Position numbers and translations under genes: made by a program. Below, one piece after another: positions 34,512 through 45,671 of a stretch of DNA of 64,000 nucleotides. The number at the start of each line of letters is the position of its first letter. The first letter of the stretch is position 1. Source of the stretch: Gnetum montanum. Taxonomy: Eukaryota > Streptophyta > Gnetopsida > Gnetales > Gnetaceae. The notes beneath the pieces are model-generated. The model was not told where the DNA came from. It saw nothing but the letters and a program-made list of their open reading frames with translations, and did not search any database. Location of the stretch: assembly GCA_015680685.1 (NCBI GenBank), contig MNCI01037516.1, positions 37,848 through 101,847 on the forward strand, given 5' to 3'.

Positions 34512-35500
34512 CTAGGATCTGTCTCGATCCATCCCGCTCGAGGTGAGTGTCAAGGGGGGGGGGGGGGTAATCACGGCCCTATTTCTAGCTGCAATATCCT
34601 CCTTACCATATCCGCACCTCATCCTCTTGTGTTGCTGCCTCAACCCCGAACTGGACGTTGGTTGCAGCGGCAGAACAGGGGTACCGGCCAGCCACAGGGC
34701 CTGTATCACCCCCGGGTGTCTGCCCGGATTCCGCTGCCGTAGAGACTCCCAGAGGAACTGCGGGAGGTTGATGGAAGTCTCATCATGCATGCACTGGAGG
34801 AACCTAAAGTGCATCCCGTTCAGTTTGTGGTGTGAGCCTGACTGTATGAAACATCGTTCCACCAACTCCACAGCAGCCTACCAGTCAGGCGAGAGGGTCG
34901 TCTCCCTGATATGCCTACTAGCCATCTTGGGGATGGGGCCCTGGAAGAAATCAACAGCCTCTACGTGCAAACCCGCTACTGGGGGGATATGGATGCCTTT
35001 GATGGGTGCCCCGATTGCAGCGGCCACTGTGTCGACTGTGATCAGAATCTGGCCCCCACGGAACATAGTAACCTCACCACCCCAATTTGTGTAGAAGGAT
35101 TGGGTGTCCATCTCTGGGTTAGCCACGATTCATGGCAGCACATCTGTCCACCTCATGTGAGACACCTAGCGCAAAAGATCCAGCCCATTTTGGAGGGCGG
35201 TAACAGGTGGCTCAAGTTGAGCGTGCGAATCCATTGCTGCAGTAATTTCTTGCTAGAGTTTACGGAACTTGCCGATCAGCACGGCCATAGGAGGAAGGGC
35301 CACCTCTTTAAAGATGCAATTGTTCCTAGCCTGCCACAGGATCCAAAGCGTCGCCAGCGTCGGTGAATTACCAAAGAACTCAAGCGAAGGAAGGCCAACC
35401 ATTCGCCAGAATTGCGTGGCCACGTGGCACTCATGCACAAAGTGCTGTAGCGTTTCCGTGTGTTGATTGCACAGTGGGAAATTGTTACTGAATGGCAGGC
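34512..35500 (-). pseudogene. LINE zf-RVT region continuing into an unusual C-terminal domain
   Basis: The first part (H-E-C-H-V-A-T-Q-F-W then L-W-I-L-W-Q-A-R-N-N-C-I-F) is a zf-RVT-like region. The same reading frame runs on for about 245 more codons, broken only by four stops (three TAG, one TGA). Past a short helical stretch it reads F-Y-T-N-W-G-G-E-V-T-M-F-R-G, then V-D-T-V-A-A-A-I-G-A-P. A second block follows: F-I-Q-S-G-S-H-H-K-L near 34840 and S-I-N-L-P-Q-F-L-W near 34780. The two-block layout resembles the putative plant transposon protein / mobile-domain family found in some plant retroelements. That comparison is from memory and is tentative. The end lies in a C14 run (plus-strand G 34554-34567). 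Confidence 0.5.
34554..34567. repeat. G14 homopolymer
   Basis: Fourteen consecutive G on the plus strand lie within the extension ORF of the LINE. Its length is prone to polymerase and sequencing error, so the frame beyond it is unreliable. Confidence 0.9.
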
Positions 35501-35759
35501 CACGTGCCTGTAGGAGTGCCTAAATGGGGAGAGCGTGGTGAAGAATCAGCCACCCAAACGTTTTGATTTTCTCTAGCAATATGCCCTTCCACAGCCACAT
35601 CCACCGTGGATCGGTCGTGAATTGTCATTGAAGGAGCTGCCGAGGGTGTAGAGTGACCTCATTTTCATGGTCTAGCGACCTAACATGTGCGCATAGTTGC
35701 CACCACACTTGAGAATCGGAGTTTTCCGCCGCCCAGGGTCGATATTTCTGCCGCAGGAT

Positions 35760-36991
35760 TTACACCCACAAGGAGGGGTCATCGGGCATCGCAGAGAGTT
35801 GACGTAAAAGCCTTTGCCTTCCCAAGGCTGCTTCAACCGCGAAGGGCAGTATGCCCATCCCCCCTACGGGGCGAGGATGCGCTGTCTTGTCCCATGCCAC
35901 GAGGTGCATCTTTTTTCCTCCCTTGCCTCCTGACCACATGAAGTCCCAGAGAATCATATCGATTTTTCTAGCGACTTTGGAGGGCAGGGAGGCCATTGAG
36001 GCAGTGAACCTCGCCATGGCCCCCAACACCGTAGACACCAACACGATTTTCCCTTTTCGAGACAAGAAGCTATTCGTCCAGTGTGCCATGCGTTTTTGGA
36101 TTTTCATAATGAGGGCCTGCCAGGCTTGTTGTTTGTGCCAGTTGTGGATGGGGATGCCCAGGTACTTGTCTTCCGCCTCCTAGGCAAAATCCCCAAGATC
36201 TGAATGACCTTGCTGCGCACTGATGGATGGGTGTGTGTGAAATATAATGTAGATTTCCCTAGGTTGGGTGCTAGTCCCACTTCGCGCTGCAGTCTATTGA
36301 ACGCCCTCATTAACGCCCTAGCCTGCAGCACGGTGGCCCTGGTAAAGATCATCGTGTCGTCTGCATAATGGGCGGTTAAACATGGGATGCCATGCATGTT
36401 CAGCCCCTGGACCCCTTCTTCGGCACAACAGGTTTGCAGGAGGTCCATCACCATCAAGAATAGGAGCGGTGAGAGAGGGTCACCTTGTCGAAGCCTGTGG
36501 CTGGTCCCATGGAAGCCCCAGAGACACCCATCTATATCTAGCGAGTACCGCCCACCCCGTTGAATCTGCAAGCATAACTCCACGAATGATTTATCGAAGC
36601 CTTTTGCTAGCAGCACCGTCCTCAGGGTAGCCCAGCTCACAGAATCGTAGGCCTTCGTAATGTCTAACTTGATACAGAGTCCTGGTAATTTAGCAGCCTG
36701 AAGGGAGTGCTGAATTTCCTACAGGAGCAGGACATGGTCTTGAAGATGACGACCTTTCATAAATGCAGCCTAATTTTTCCCCATGAGTCGCAGCATGAGG
36801 GGCCGCAGCCTGGCAACCATCATGCATGAAAATAGTTTTAGGAGCGAGTTGCAGACTCTAATGGGCCAGAAATGCCCAGGGGATGTGAGATTCTCTATCT
36901 TTGGCAGCAGGACCACACAGGAGCAATTGATTTCTTTATGTACTTGTCGCCACGTCAACAAGCAATTAAAAGCATCTAGCAGGTTCAGCAC
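35760..36991 (-). pseudogene. LINE reverse transcriptase (ORF2 central part)
   Basis: Motifs in order: F-W-P-I-R-V-C-N-S near 36890, K-L-D-I-T-K-A-Y-D-S-V-S-W near 36640-36675, R-Q-G-D-P-L-S-P-L-L-F near 36480, and the catalytic Y-A-D-D near 36360. The following part has Y-L-G-I-P-I near 36160, S-R-K-G-K-I-V-L near 36050 and G-G-M-G-I-L near 35860. This spacing is that of plant L1-type ORF2. There is a one-base frameshift near 36205 and TAG codons at expected Gln positions, so the copy cannot make a full protein. Confidence 0.8.
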
Positions 36992-37320
36992 GCCCTCGAA
37001 TTCACGAAAGAATTCGATGGGCCACCCATGTGGCCTGGGGCCTTATCTGCCGGCATGTCGTGCAGCGCGGTTCGGAGCTCCTACTGTGAGAAAGGTTGTA
37101 GGAGCCTTAGGTTGTCTTCTGGGTTTAGGACTTTCCGCATTGGCATGGAGATGGGGTCCATGGGGTGCCATTTCCAGACCTGTTGCCAGTAACAGTCTGT
37201 TCGCCGTAGAATGGGGGTGTGGCTGTTCTCTGTGCGTGAGGGCATGCATCATTCGTTGGCGGGGGTTCCGCGGTGCGCCTTTGCCGCAACGAAAAAGAAT
37301 TTTCTAAGTTAATCATATAT

Positions 37321-39455
37321 TTTTACAAAGTTAATAAAGCAAATAAACAATTTTCTAAGTCATCAATTTTAATTTCCTAAGTAACACGTGTTTTTAACAT
37401 TGATTTATCAACATGATAGTATTCACCGACCTTTTTAACCCTGAATCTATATTTGAACCTGATATGATTTTTTTATAACAGTAAGATTGGTAGAAATGGA
37501 CTGTATGATTTTTTTATAACAGTAAGATTGGTAGAAATGGACTGTTAAATCTTAATTGTGCGCATGAAATTGGATGTTTTGACGGAAGTATTCACCATTT
37601 TGAATGGCAGCAGGTTTCTCAAGATGGAAACCTTGTTTAGGGGAATCAATCTATTTTTTAATTGTGACCCAACGGGTACGCTAGACTAACATATGCTTTT
37701 AATTTTTGACATTGAAATTGAGCAATGGGATAGAGCTGTTTCAGATTTTTTTTCATAATTGTAATCGAATACATGAGTGGTTTAATTTAACAACTTAATT
37801 CTAAAACTTAGATTAGCTTAGATTAATTCTAAAACTTTAATTTAACTGAATTCCGGAATTGCCGTCATAAATTTCGTTTGCAGCCCATTCATGGTGAACA
37901 AATGCGGTCACGGCTTGCAAAAGTGCCACATTCATGCAGCTTAGATAATTAGTTTCGATCAAACCATTCCTGAATTTTCCATAGTGGTAAAGCGCCTGCC
38001 TACTCAATTTTCATCGCCCATTATCATAATCCTTATTTTATCCTTATTTTACATAATGCAGTGCATTAGCACATGTTTTACGGTACTTCATCGCCTGTAC
38101 CTGAGAAAACCATGTAATAAAAAATTTCCCAATGCATCAGAGACGTTCACGGATCTTCGAGTAAGTTATGATTAATAAAAAATTCCCGAACGCACTAGAG
38201 ACATGCATGGGTCTAGTAACTAGTAACTAGTATTGCTGTGTTTAAGGGTTTCACCTCCAGAAATTTGTAGCTTGGTTTTTATTGAGAGGATGGAAGAGAG
38301 AAATGTTTGCACAAAGATGATTACATACTTGTGTACATAATGAAGAGAGAGTAAAAGGCTCCTTTTTAGAAAATATTTTTATATTTATGATATATTGGAG
38401 AAGAAAGCTGTGATGCAAAGTATGAAAAATAGAAAAATGACTAACACATACAAAAATGATTAAATGTTTGCTCTATCTTACATGAATCCTAAAGTAAAAG
38501 TAACAAAAATGAATATAGCAAGTATAGTTACTAAAGTAAAAATAACTAAAGTTAAGGGAGTAGGTATGGTTGGTGAAAAAATAATTAACAATAGGTAGTA
38601 AGTATACTTTATTCAAAAGTGATTAAGAAAAGTTCAAGGTAGCAAAAATAAAAAGTGATTAACGAAAGTCAAGCCTAGGTAAGTGTGATTGAAAATTGAT
38701 TCAATTATTTTTTTTCATAGTTTTAGGTTATTTCACTTAAATCTTTGTGCAAAAGCATGATCATGTTTGTCTTAGTTTTCTCAAAATAATAAAATAATAA
38801 TTACCATTAATTTGCATGAAAGTTGAAGGCTAAAGGCTAAAGTTTGACTACTGAATAATGCTATATTTTTATTGATTTTTTAAGTTTAATATATTGTATA
38901 TTACTAATTCTTACACCAGCCAAAAACTAAATTTCCAATATTTGATTTTCCTCTCTAACTAAGCTCTTAGATGAAAAAAATAGAAAATACCTCTACTAAC
39001 ATGAGTGTATATAAGTTCTCTTTTTTGTAAATATTGATGATTTTTACACCAATTTGTTTGAATTTTGCTGATCCTATTTATAAAATAGGTTGCCAATTAA
39101 CCAATCCTATTTGATTTTTCAATCTATAATAAAATGATAAGAGCAATAACACTAAAACCAATCTTATTATAACTCTTATAACCACTTCTCTCTTATATTG
39201 ATTTGAAGATAGGTGTTTAAAAGTTTTAAATATATTTTACCACAAAAATCTTCACAAGCATAAGGGTGTCAATTTCTAGCCCTACTAGGTGATAGCAATT
39301 AGCCTTGACAAGGTCCTTGGTTTAAATTAGGAGATGGGTTAGACTGGTTTAAATTAGGAGATGGGTTAGACTCAAGTTGACAAGGTCCTTGGTTTAAATT
39401 AGGATATGGGTTATGGAGTGAATTCGTAGATCCATAAATTTGGAAACTCGTCCTC
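37321..39455. other. AT-rich spacer upstream of the plus OMT
   Basis: No gene was recognised. It holds the exact 41 bp duplication at 37463-37544, a short ACTAGTA triplication near 38216-38235, and a two-copy repeat TTTAAATTAGGAGATGGGTT near 39330-39410. Confidence 0.55.
37463..37544. repeat. Exact 41 bp tandem duplication
   Basis: Bases 37463-37503 and 37504-37544 are identical, starting TATGATTTTTTTATAACAG. The perfect identity implies a recent slippage event or an assembly duplication. Confidence 0.9.
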
Positions 39456-39930
39456 GTGCTTGCCAAAGTCAATTTCTAACACTGACCTGGAAACTCACCC
39501 TCATGTTAAGCCAAATTCAATTTCAAACCGTCACGCGACTGAAAATTTATGAGCCTCAATCGCTGACCAAGACCACTTTTCAAATTCAATTCCTAACTGT
39601 CACGTGATTTGGAATTTATGAGCGAAAATCCCTGACTTTTTAACTTTGCCAAATTTAATTCCTAACTGTCACATGGCTTGGAACCGGGCGACTTTGCCAA
39701 ATTCAATTCCTAACTTTGACATGGCTTGGAGTTCACATGGCTTGGAACCAGGCCGCTTTGCCAAATTCAATCCTAGCTTTGACATGGCTTGGAATTTAAG
39801 AGCGGCAATCCTGGACCAAGACTATTCAACCCGGCCACTTTGCCAAATTGAATTCCTAACTATCACGTAACTTGGAATTTATGAGCGGAAATCCCTGACC
39901 TAGACTATTTAACCATGGCCACTTTGCATA
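39456..39930. promoter_or_regulatory. Degenerate tandem repeat forming the plus OMT upstream region
   Basis: The block TTGCCAAATTCAATTCCTAA followed by TGTCACATGGCTTGGAA recurs at about 39456, 39504, 39571, 39649, 39692, 39758 and 39840. Several units continue through TTATGAGCGG.AATCCCTGACC and GACTATTTAACC..GGCCACTTTG. The spacing varies from 43 to 82 bases. The last unit supplies the TATA-like TATTTAA at 39905-39912, so earlier units carry decayed copies of a promoter-like block. It may set tissue or level of expression, which sequence alone does not show. Confidence 0.75.
39905..39912 (+). promoter_or_regulatory. TATA-like box of the plus OMT
   Basis: CTATTTAA lies about 101 bases before the ATG at 40013. 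A start site about 30 bases downstream would give a 5' UTR near 75 bases. Confidence 0.5.
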
Positions 39931-40012
39931 GGATTTGCAGTGAAGCTAGCAGAGCAAAAAACTAGCTTGAAATTACAGCAAGATATCTGTGATAATAATA
40001 ATAGTCTCTTGA

Positions 40013-42000
40013 ATGGCGAACTGCAGGCCGTTATTCACCAACGAAGATGAGGAGAAGCAGGGCCAGGCCGCGGTGATGAAACTACAGTTCCCATTTGAAG
40101 AGTCGTTGGCCGTGAAGGCTGCGCTGTTGTTGAAACTGCCCGACATCATGGTCAGCAACGGCGGATCACCCATGTCGGTGGCTGAAATCGCCGAGAACCT
40201 GCCGACATCACCGCCGGCGGAGGGAGTGGATGCCTTACACAGACTCATGCGCTTTCTGGCTGCCACTGCCTTCTTCACTCTCCACCACAGCAACAACAAC
40301 AACACAGCAGAGCTCCGGTACGGCCTTTCTGCGGCAGCCAAGTGCCTGGTGCGGAGGCCGGGAGCGGCATCCATGGCGGATTTATTTCTGTTTATTAACG
40401 ACGAAGTGGCGCTGGCGCCGTGGCACCATTTCCACGAATGTGTGGTGGGCGGTGGCCAGGCCTTCGTGTACGCCCACGGCGCCAACATGTGGCAATACAA
40501 TGCAGTCAATGCCCGCTTCAACGCCGTGTTCAACGACGCCATGGCCGCCAGGTCGGAGCTGCAAACGCAGTCTCTGTTGTCGTCTTACGATGGGTTTGGC
40601 AGTGTATCTTCGCTGGTGGACGTGGGCGGTGGCACCGGCAGCCTTGCTGCCCACATCGTGAAGCGACATCCCAACATCTCCTCCGCCATCAATTTGGACC
40701 TGCCTCATGTCATTGCCACTGCACCTAAACACCCGGGTACGTTGGTAGGTTTGCAGTCTTTTTGGAACATCGTGTTTATTAATTTAGTTGTGCGTTGAGG
40801 TTATTAGTCTGCTGGGTTACGGTAACAATAGGATTTAAGGGGTTAGATACCTGTTTCTACACAACAACCTTTACACAATATACCACAACTAACCTATATT
40901 TAAATAGCCAAATTCAGGGTTAAAAGAATAAAAACAACCGATAATTAACTCAAACAAATCTTCACTTTTTCTTTTAGGATACATTTTAGAAATCTTAACT
41001 CTTCATTAGAAAATTTTAAAACTAACACAGGTTAACTACAGATTTTAGCTTCATATCACTAACAATACTATGCTAGTTAAGGATAGTTATTGCCAACAAA
41101 ATATCATAAATAAAGGGTTTGGGGTTCTTGTTGGCAATCTATTCTTGAAAAGGTTTGCAACTTAATATTAGTACAATATAAGCAGGGATTTCTCTCTCCA
41201 GGAATTATAGTTTCAGTTAATAAGCTACTTTTGCCTATCTAAGACTCAAGAGTATTGTAAATCATAAATCTTCTTTTCTTAAGATTCTGAATTTTGTGAA
41301 GCATATTATTTTGTAATTTGTCTAAAGCATCATGTTCCTATGTTTTGGGTATATTTATATTCATTCAAGGCCGCATAATTCTAAGCCTATTTAAACTTTC
41401 TAACTCTTCTGAATCCTGGCACTGCTTTCAAAACAAGGCCGATTTAAACTTTCCCTCACCTACAGAATTGTGAGAATGCTTTGGCAAAACAAGCATGGAG
41501 CGTCTCCCTAACGATGGCTTCAATGAACTCATAATTTAGTTACTCTAACTAGAATTTCCTTTTGATTTTTTGTTTTTTAATCTATTGTGTGGTCAGGTGT
41601 AGAACACTTGGGCGGGGACATGTTCAAGAGCATACCAAGCACGGAGTGCATAGTGCTCAACGGCGTGCTCCACGACTGGGCTGACTCAAAGTGCTTGCAA
41701 ATACTGAAAGCCTGTTTGGCCGTGTTGCCTCCCTATGGCCGCCTCGTCATTCTGGATATTGTGCTGCCTGATGAAGCAGACGCAGACGAGAACGGTGACA
41801 AAAACGTGGATACGAATACAAAGATGAAGGCTAAAGCAGTCCTGACAATGGATCTGCTGATGATGGCACATACACCTGGCGGGCAAGAGAGGAGTGCCAC
41901 ACAGTGGACAGAGCTTCTGTCTGCAGGTGGCTTCCCTAGCGTCAATATTGTTCCACTGCCACCACCGGCTATAAAGACCGTTATCGAGGCCTTCCCTTGA
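40013..42000 (+). CDS. COMT-like S-adenosylmethionine O-methyltransferase, two exons
   Basis: Exon 1 is 40013-40736 and exon 2 is 41597-42000. The 860-base intron is GT..AG in phase 1 and joins C-A-P-K-H-P to G-V-E-H-L-G. The product is about 375 residues, usual for class II plant O-methyltransferases, which act as cytosolic homodimers. Residues 1-100 form the dimerisation helices (E-E-S-L-A-V-K-A-A and L-H-R-L-M-R-F-L-A). The SAM site is L-V-D-V-G-G-G-T-G. The general base is the His in V-L-H-D-W-A-D. A P-G-G-Q-E-R block keeps the COMT Glu329 equivalent, whereas Glu297 is Asp and Asn324 is Thr. An acidic Asp/Asn-rich loop lies before the L-T-M-D-L-L block and is longer than in lignin COMTs. 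The frame is fully open. Substrate is unknown; lignin COMT itself seems unlikely from the changed residues. Confidence 0.93.
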
Positions 42001-42178
42001 GCCATATCAACTATAATATGTTCCCCAATTTATACTTTGCCTGGCCTGCATTTTTCAGCAGAATATACCCGTCGTCTCTGGTTTGCTTGTCGTAGTCTTT
42101 GTATAGTTTGTTGGTTGGTGAGTGATCTTGGAGCACTTTTTATCTATTGGTTTACTCCCTGGGATTCAACAATCTCTT
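42001..42178. other. 3' flank of the plus OMT
   Basis: This short AT-rich 3' UTR and flank is cut by the copia LTR 179 bases after the stop codon. No canonical AATAAA precedes the LTR. Confidence 0.5.
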
Positions 42179-42500
42179 TGTTAGTTATTAATCCTGTTTC
42201 TGTTACAAGAATAAGTTTAAGTTATGGTCGAGTTTGTTAGTAATTCTAATATCCATGTTTAGTTAGAAAAGAATGGGAGTTAATCTTGTTTCTGTTACAA
42301 GAATCAGTTTAAGTTTAATGGGTTATCATGACGCAATTCTAACCTCCAAGTTCACGTAGAAAAAGAATGGGAATTTGGTGGACTTAGCCTATTATAAATA
42401 GGCCATTTGATAGTAGCTTTGATGTACCACATTAGAATAAAATATTTCTGTTTCTCGTAATATTGCTCTATTCTTGTGTCTGTTATTTTATTTTGTGTCA
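42179..42500 (+). repeat. Element F 5' LTR with internal 97 bp duplication
   Basis: It starts TGTTAGTTATTAATCC and ends near GTGTCA, with TATAAATAGGCC near 42394 and an AATAAAATA signal near 42437. Segments about 42186-42280 and 42283-42372 are related copies (TTAATC.TGTTTCTGTTACAAG then AGTTTAAGTT and AAAGAATGGGA). Confidence 0.65.
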
Positions 42501-42511
42501 ATTTTTATTAG

Positions 42512-42523
42512 TGGTATTAGAGC
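42512..42523 (+). other. Primer-binding site of element F, initiator tRNA-Met
   Basis: TGGTATTAGAGC matches the standard plant copia site TGGTATCAGAGC at 11 of 12 bases and precedes gag. Confidence 0.8.
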
Positions 42524-42589
42524 TAGAAGTTCCAATGAATAGCCCAACTCAAATTTTAGTTCCTGTCTTGGATGGGCAAAATTTCAATT

Positions 42590-45570
42590 GGTGAAATGCT
42601 CAAATGAAGGTGCTTTTGAGCTGCTGGATGTTGTGGAAAATAGTGTTGCTGATCTTGCAACAAATACAATCAGCACACACAGAAGAATGTCCACCGTGAG
42701 CACAAGAAGAAAGATAAGAAGGCATTATATTGCATTCATCAAGGGGTGAATGATGAAGTTTTTGAGAAGATTGTAGGAGCAATCACAAAGCAAGCCTGAG
42801 ATACCTTAATGACGTTGTACAAAGGTGCAGATAGAGTTAAGAAGGTAAAACTCTAAATTTTGAGACGTCAATATGAGCTCTTACAAATGGAGTCTTTCGA
42901 GACTATTGCTACTTATATTAGTTGTGTTCTTGCTTTGACAAATCAAATGAAAACATATGCAGAGGAGTACAAAGAGCAAACTAAAGTGGAGAAGATTTTA
43001 TGGTCGCTCACTTCCAGATTTGAGCATATAGTGGCGATGATAGAAAAAGCACATGATCTCTGTTCAATGACTATCGAGGAATTATCTAGCATCTTGTAAG
43101 CCCATGAGCAATGAATGAACGAGAAGAAAGTTGAGAAGATTCAGCAAGCCTTTCAAGGCCAAGTCTCCATCAAAGGTGATCAATGTGGTGAAACAAGCCA
43201 AAATCATGTTCGTTCTTTTGGTAGAGGATGAGGATGTGGGGGCTACTACACCAAGAGTTGTGGTGGTAATAACAACAATCATGGAGTTGGAGGCAATGAT
43301 CAGAAAAAAAATCATATTTTGGTCATTAGCAAAATTCAAAAGGTCATGGTCGTGGACGTGATAGAGAAAGGTATGACAAATCCAATGTTTCTGTTACTCT
43401 TGTCATAGGTGTGGCCATTATTCAAATGAGTGTAGATACAAGCATAATACTTAGAGGGCTCACTATGCACAAGAAGAAGATGATGATGGTGACCATGCTC
43501 TCTTGATGGTCACTACAACTAGTGAAGCACCAAACTGCCATACGTAGTTTCTTGACACGGGCTGTACCAATCATATGCGTAGCAAAAAGGAGTTATTTGC
43601 TATTCTTGATGAGTTCTTTCACACCAAAGTCAAATTTGCTGATGACAACACTATCCCAGTGATGGAAAAAGGATAAATCCTTATCAACTTGAAGAATGGA
43701 GATCATAAATATATTTCTGATGTCTTTTATGTGTCAGGTATTAAGAGTAATTTGCTTAGTGTGGGTCAATTGGCAGAAAAGGGGTATGTGATGAACCTTC
43801 ATGGCAATCAACTCTTCATTTTTGACAGCAAAGGTACACTCATTCTCAAGGCCCCATTGATGAAGAATCGTATGTTTCAAGTTGATATTTCTAGTGGTGT
43901 TTATAATTGTCTTAATGCCATTATAAATGATGAGCCTTGGCTGTGGCACCTTTGCTTTGAACATTTAAACTTTTGGAGTTTAAAATTGCTTGCTAAAGAA
44001 AATATGGTGAAAGGTTTACCTAGTCTTCACCATTTAGAACAATTGTGTGAAGCTTGCATTCTTGGAAAGCATCACATTATGCCCTTTTCAGTAGAACAAT
44101 GATGTGCAACACAACCACTAGAGCTCATTCATTTCGATGTATGTGGTCCAATGTACACCTTGTCAAATGGAAATAATAGGTATTTCCTAACTTTTATTGA
44201 TGATTTTTACTTGGAAAATTTGGGTCTATTTTTTGCAAAGGAAGTTTGAAGTTCTTGATTGCTTTAAGAAGTTCAAGGTGCATGTTGAAAAGTAGAGTGG
44301 TTATCTTGTCAAAGTTCTACGAACTAATGGTGGAGGTCAATACACCTCCAATAAAATTAATGAATATTGTGAAGAACAGGGAATAAAGCATCAAGTCACT
44401 TTTCCCTACATTCCACAACACAACAGAGTAATCAAAAGGAAGAACAAAACTATAATGGACATGCTGATGAGCATGCTAAATGTGAAAGGAATGCCCAATT
44501 CATTTTGGGGTGAAGTTGTCTCATGTTCTGCTTACTTGTTAAATAAGTATCCAGCAAAGAGTGTGCAAAATATCACCCTTGTAGAAACATGGAGTGGTTT
44601 CAAGCTGAGTGTGAAACATCTTAGAGTGTTTAGTGCTATTGCTTATGCTCACACTCTAGCAGAGATGAGAACAAAGCTAGATGATTGAGTAGAGAAGACT
44701 ATCTTTGTTGGCTACAAGGGCGGGGGATACAAGTTGTTCTATCCTGTAACAAAGAAGGTGATTATCTGTCAAGATGTAACCTTTGTCGAAGAAGAGACTT
44801 GGAAATGGGATGTTGATTCACATAAAGACTCCTAGAAGCAACAAATTTGTATCCTTGAAGAGGAAGCTACAGTTCCTACTACAAAGGAAGCTACATCAAG
44901 CTCTGCTCAAGAAAGTTCCACTCCACAAGCTCTAGTAGAATCTAGAAGGCTAAGGTGGTAGTGCCAACAATTAGTACACTTGCAAGACTATGAGGCAGCT
45001 CTTGATGATGATGGAGAATTGGTACACTTTGCCATCTTTGCAGGTAGTGAACATGTGACATTCCAAGAGGCAATTCAAGATCCTAAATGGGTGAACACCA
45101 TGAATGAGGAGATCAAGGTAATTGAAAAAAATAATACGTGGGAACTCACTAACATCCCACACAATTGATGTAAAGTGGATTTTCAAGATAAAGGTGAAGT
45201 CAAATGGTAAGGTGGAGAGACACAAAGCAAGATTGGTGGCAAAGGGATTTGACTAAAGGCCTGGCTATGACTACCAAGAGGTTTTCTCTCTTGTTGCTTG
45301 AATTAAAACAATTAGACTTCTTATTATGTTAGTTGCCTAGAGAAGTGGAAAATCCATCAAATGGATGTGAAATCAATTTTTCTAAATGGCTCACTTAAAG
45401 AGGAGGTTTTTGTCAAGCAACCACTTGGATTCATGAAGCATGGAAGTGAAGATAAGGTGTACAAATTCAAGAAAGCATTGTATTGTCTCAAACAAGTTCC
45501 ACGAACATGGAATAAGCCCATTGAATCTTTTTTCCATAAGGTTGGTGAAACACCACTAATATTGGCCTAA
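42590..45570 (+). pseudogene. Element F gag-pol remnant
   Basis: Gag is partly readable at 42860-43099 (L-T-S-R-F-E-H-I-V, E-L-S-S-I-L). A knuckle-like C..C..G-H region lies near 43390-43440. The protease text T-N-H-M begins near 43567, continuing with V-S-G-I-K-S-N-L-L-S-V-G-Q-L near 43740, a strong copia landmark. Integrase follows with a W-H-L..H-L and C-E-A-C-I-L-G-K-H zinc region near 43940-44090, D-V-C-G-P near 44140 and F-W-G-E-V near 44505. RT starts near 45090 (M-N-E-E-I) and has M-D-V-K-S-I-F-L-N-G at 45361 and Y-C-L-K-Q near 45482. RNase H is missing. At least ten stops interrupt the reading. Confidence 0.75.
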
Positions 45571-45671
45571 CACTTTGAAACAAGAATAGCTCAAGCACTT
45601 TCAAGCATTCGGGAGGCAAAATTTGACTAAGGCATGAAACTCAAGTCCAGGTAGCTCAAGTCCAGGTAACC

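Larger units (their letters stand above)
34013..37309 (-). mobile_element. L1-type LINE, 5' truncated, with extended ORF2
   Basis: On the minus strand the order is RT palm (about 36990-36200), RT thumb/C-terminal region (36107-35760), zf-RVT-like region (35500-35253), then an in-frame extension to 34512 and a 0.5 kb 3' region. The composition is GC-rich compared with the AT-rich flanks on both sides. A possible 11 bp target duplication TAATCATATAT flanks it at 34002-34012 and 37310-37320, but this sits next to an AT microsatellite. No endonuclease domain or ORF1 is present, consistent with 5' truncation. Confidence 0.75.
42179..45580 (+). mobile_element. Element F: Ty1/copia retrotransposon, 3' truncated
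   Basis: The order is LTR, tRNA-Met primer site, gag, zinc/protease region, integrase, then RT, the copia order. Homology stops within RT near 45570, with no RNase H, no polypurine tract and no 3' LTR. Element E's partial LTR begins 90 bases later. Stops and frameshifts are numerous. It landed in the immediate 3' flank of the plus OMT. Confidence 0.8.

Noticed and set aside
34543-35366. Plus-strand open frames of 150-180 codons in the GC-rich block
   Set aside because: They are antisense to the LINE extension. The minus strand has domain-like motifs and a consistent frame with the RT, whereas the plus-strand text has none.
36783-37307. 174-codon plus-strand frame over the LINE 5' end
   Set aside because: It is antisense to RT motifs and shows no domain.
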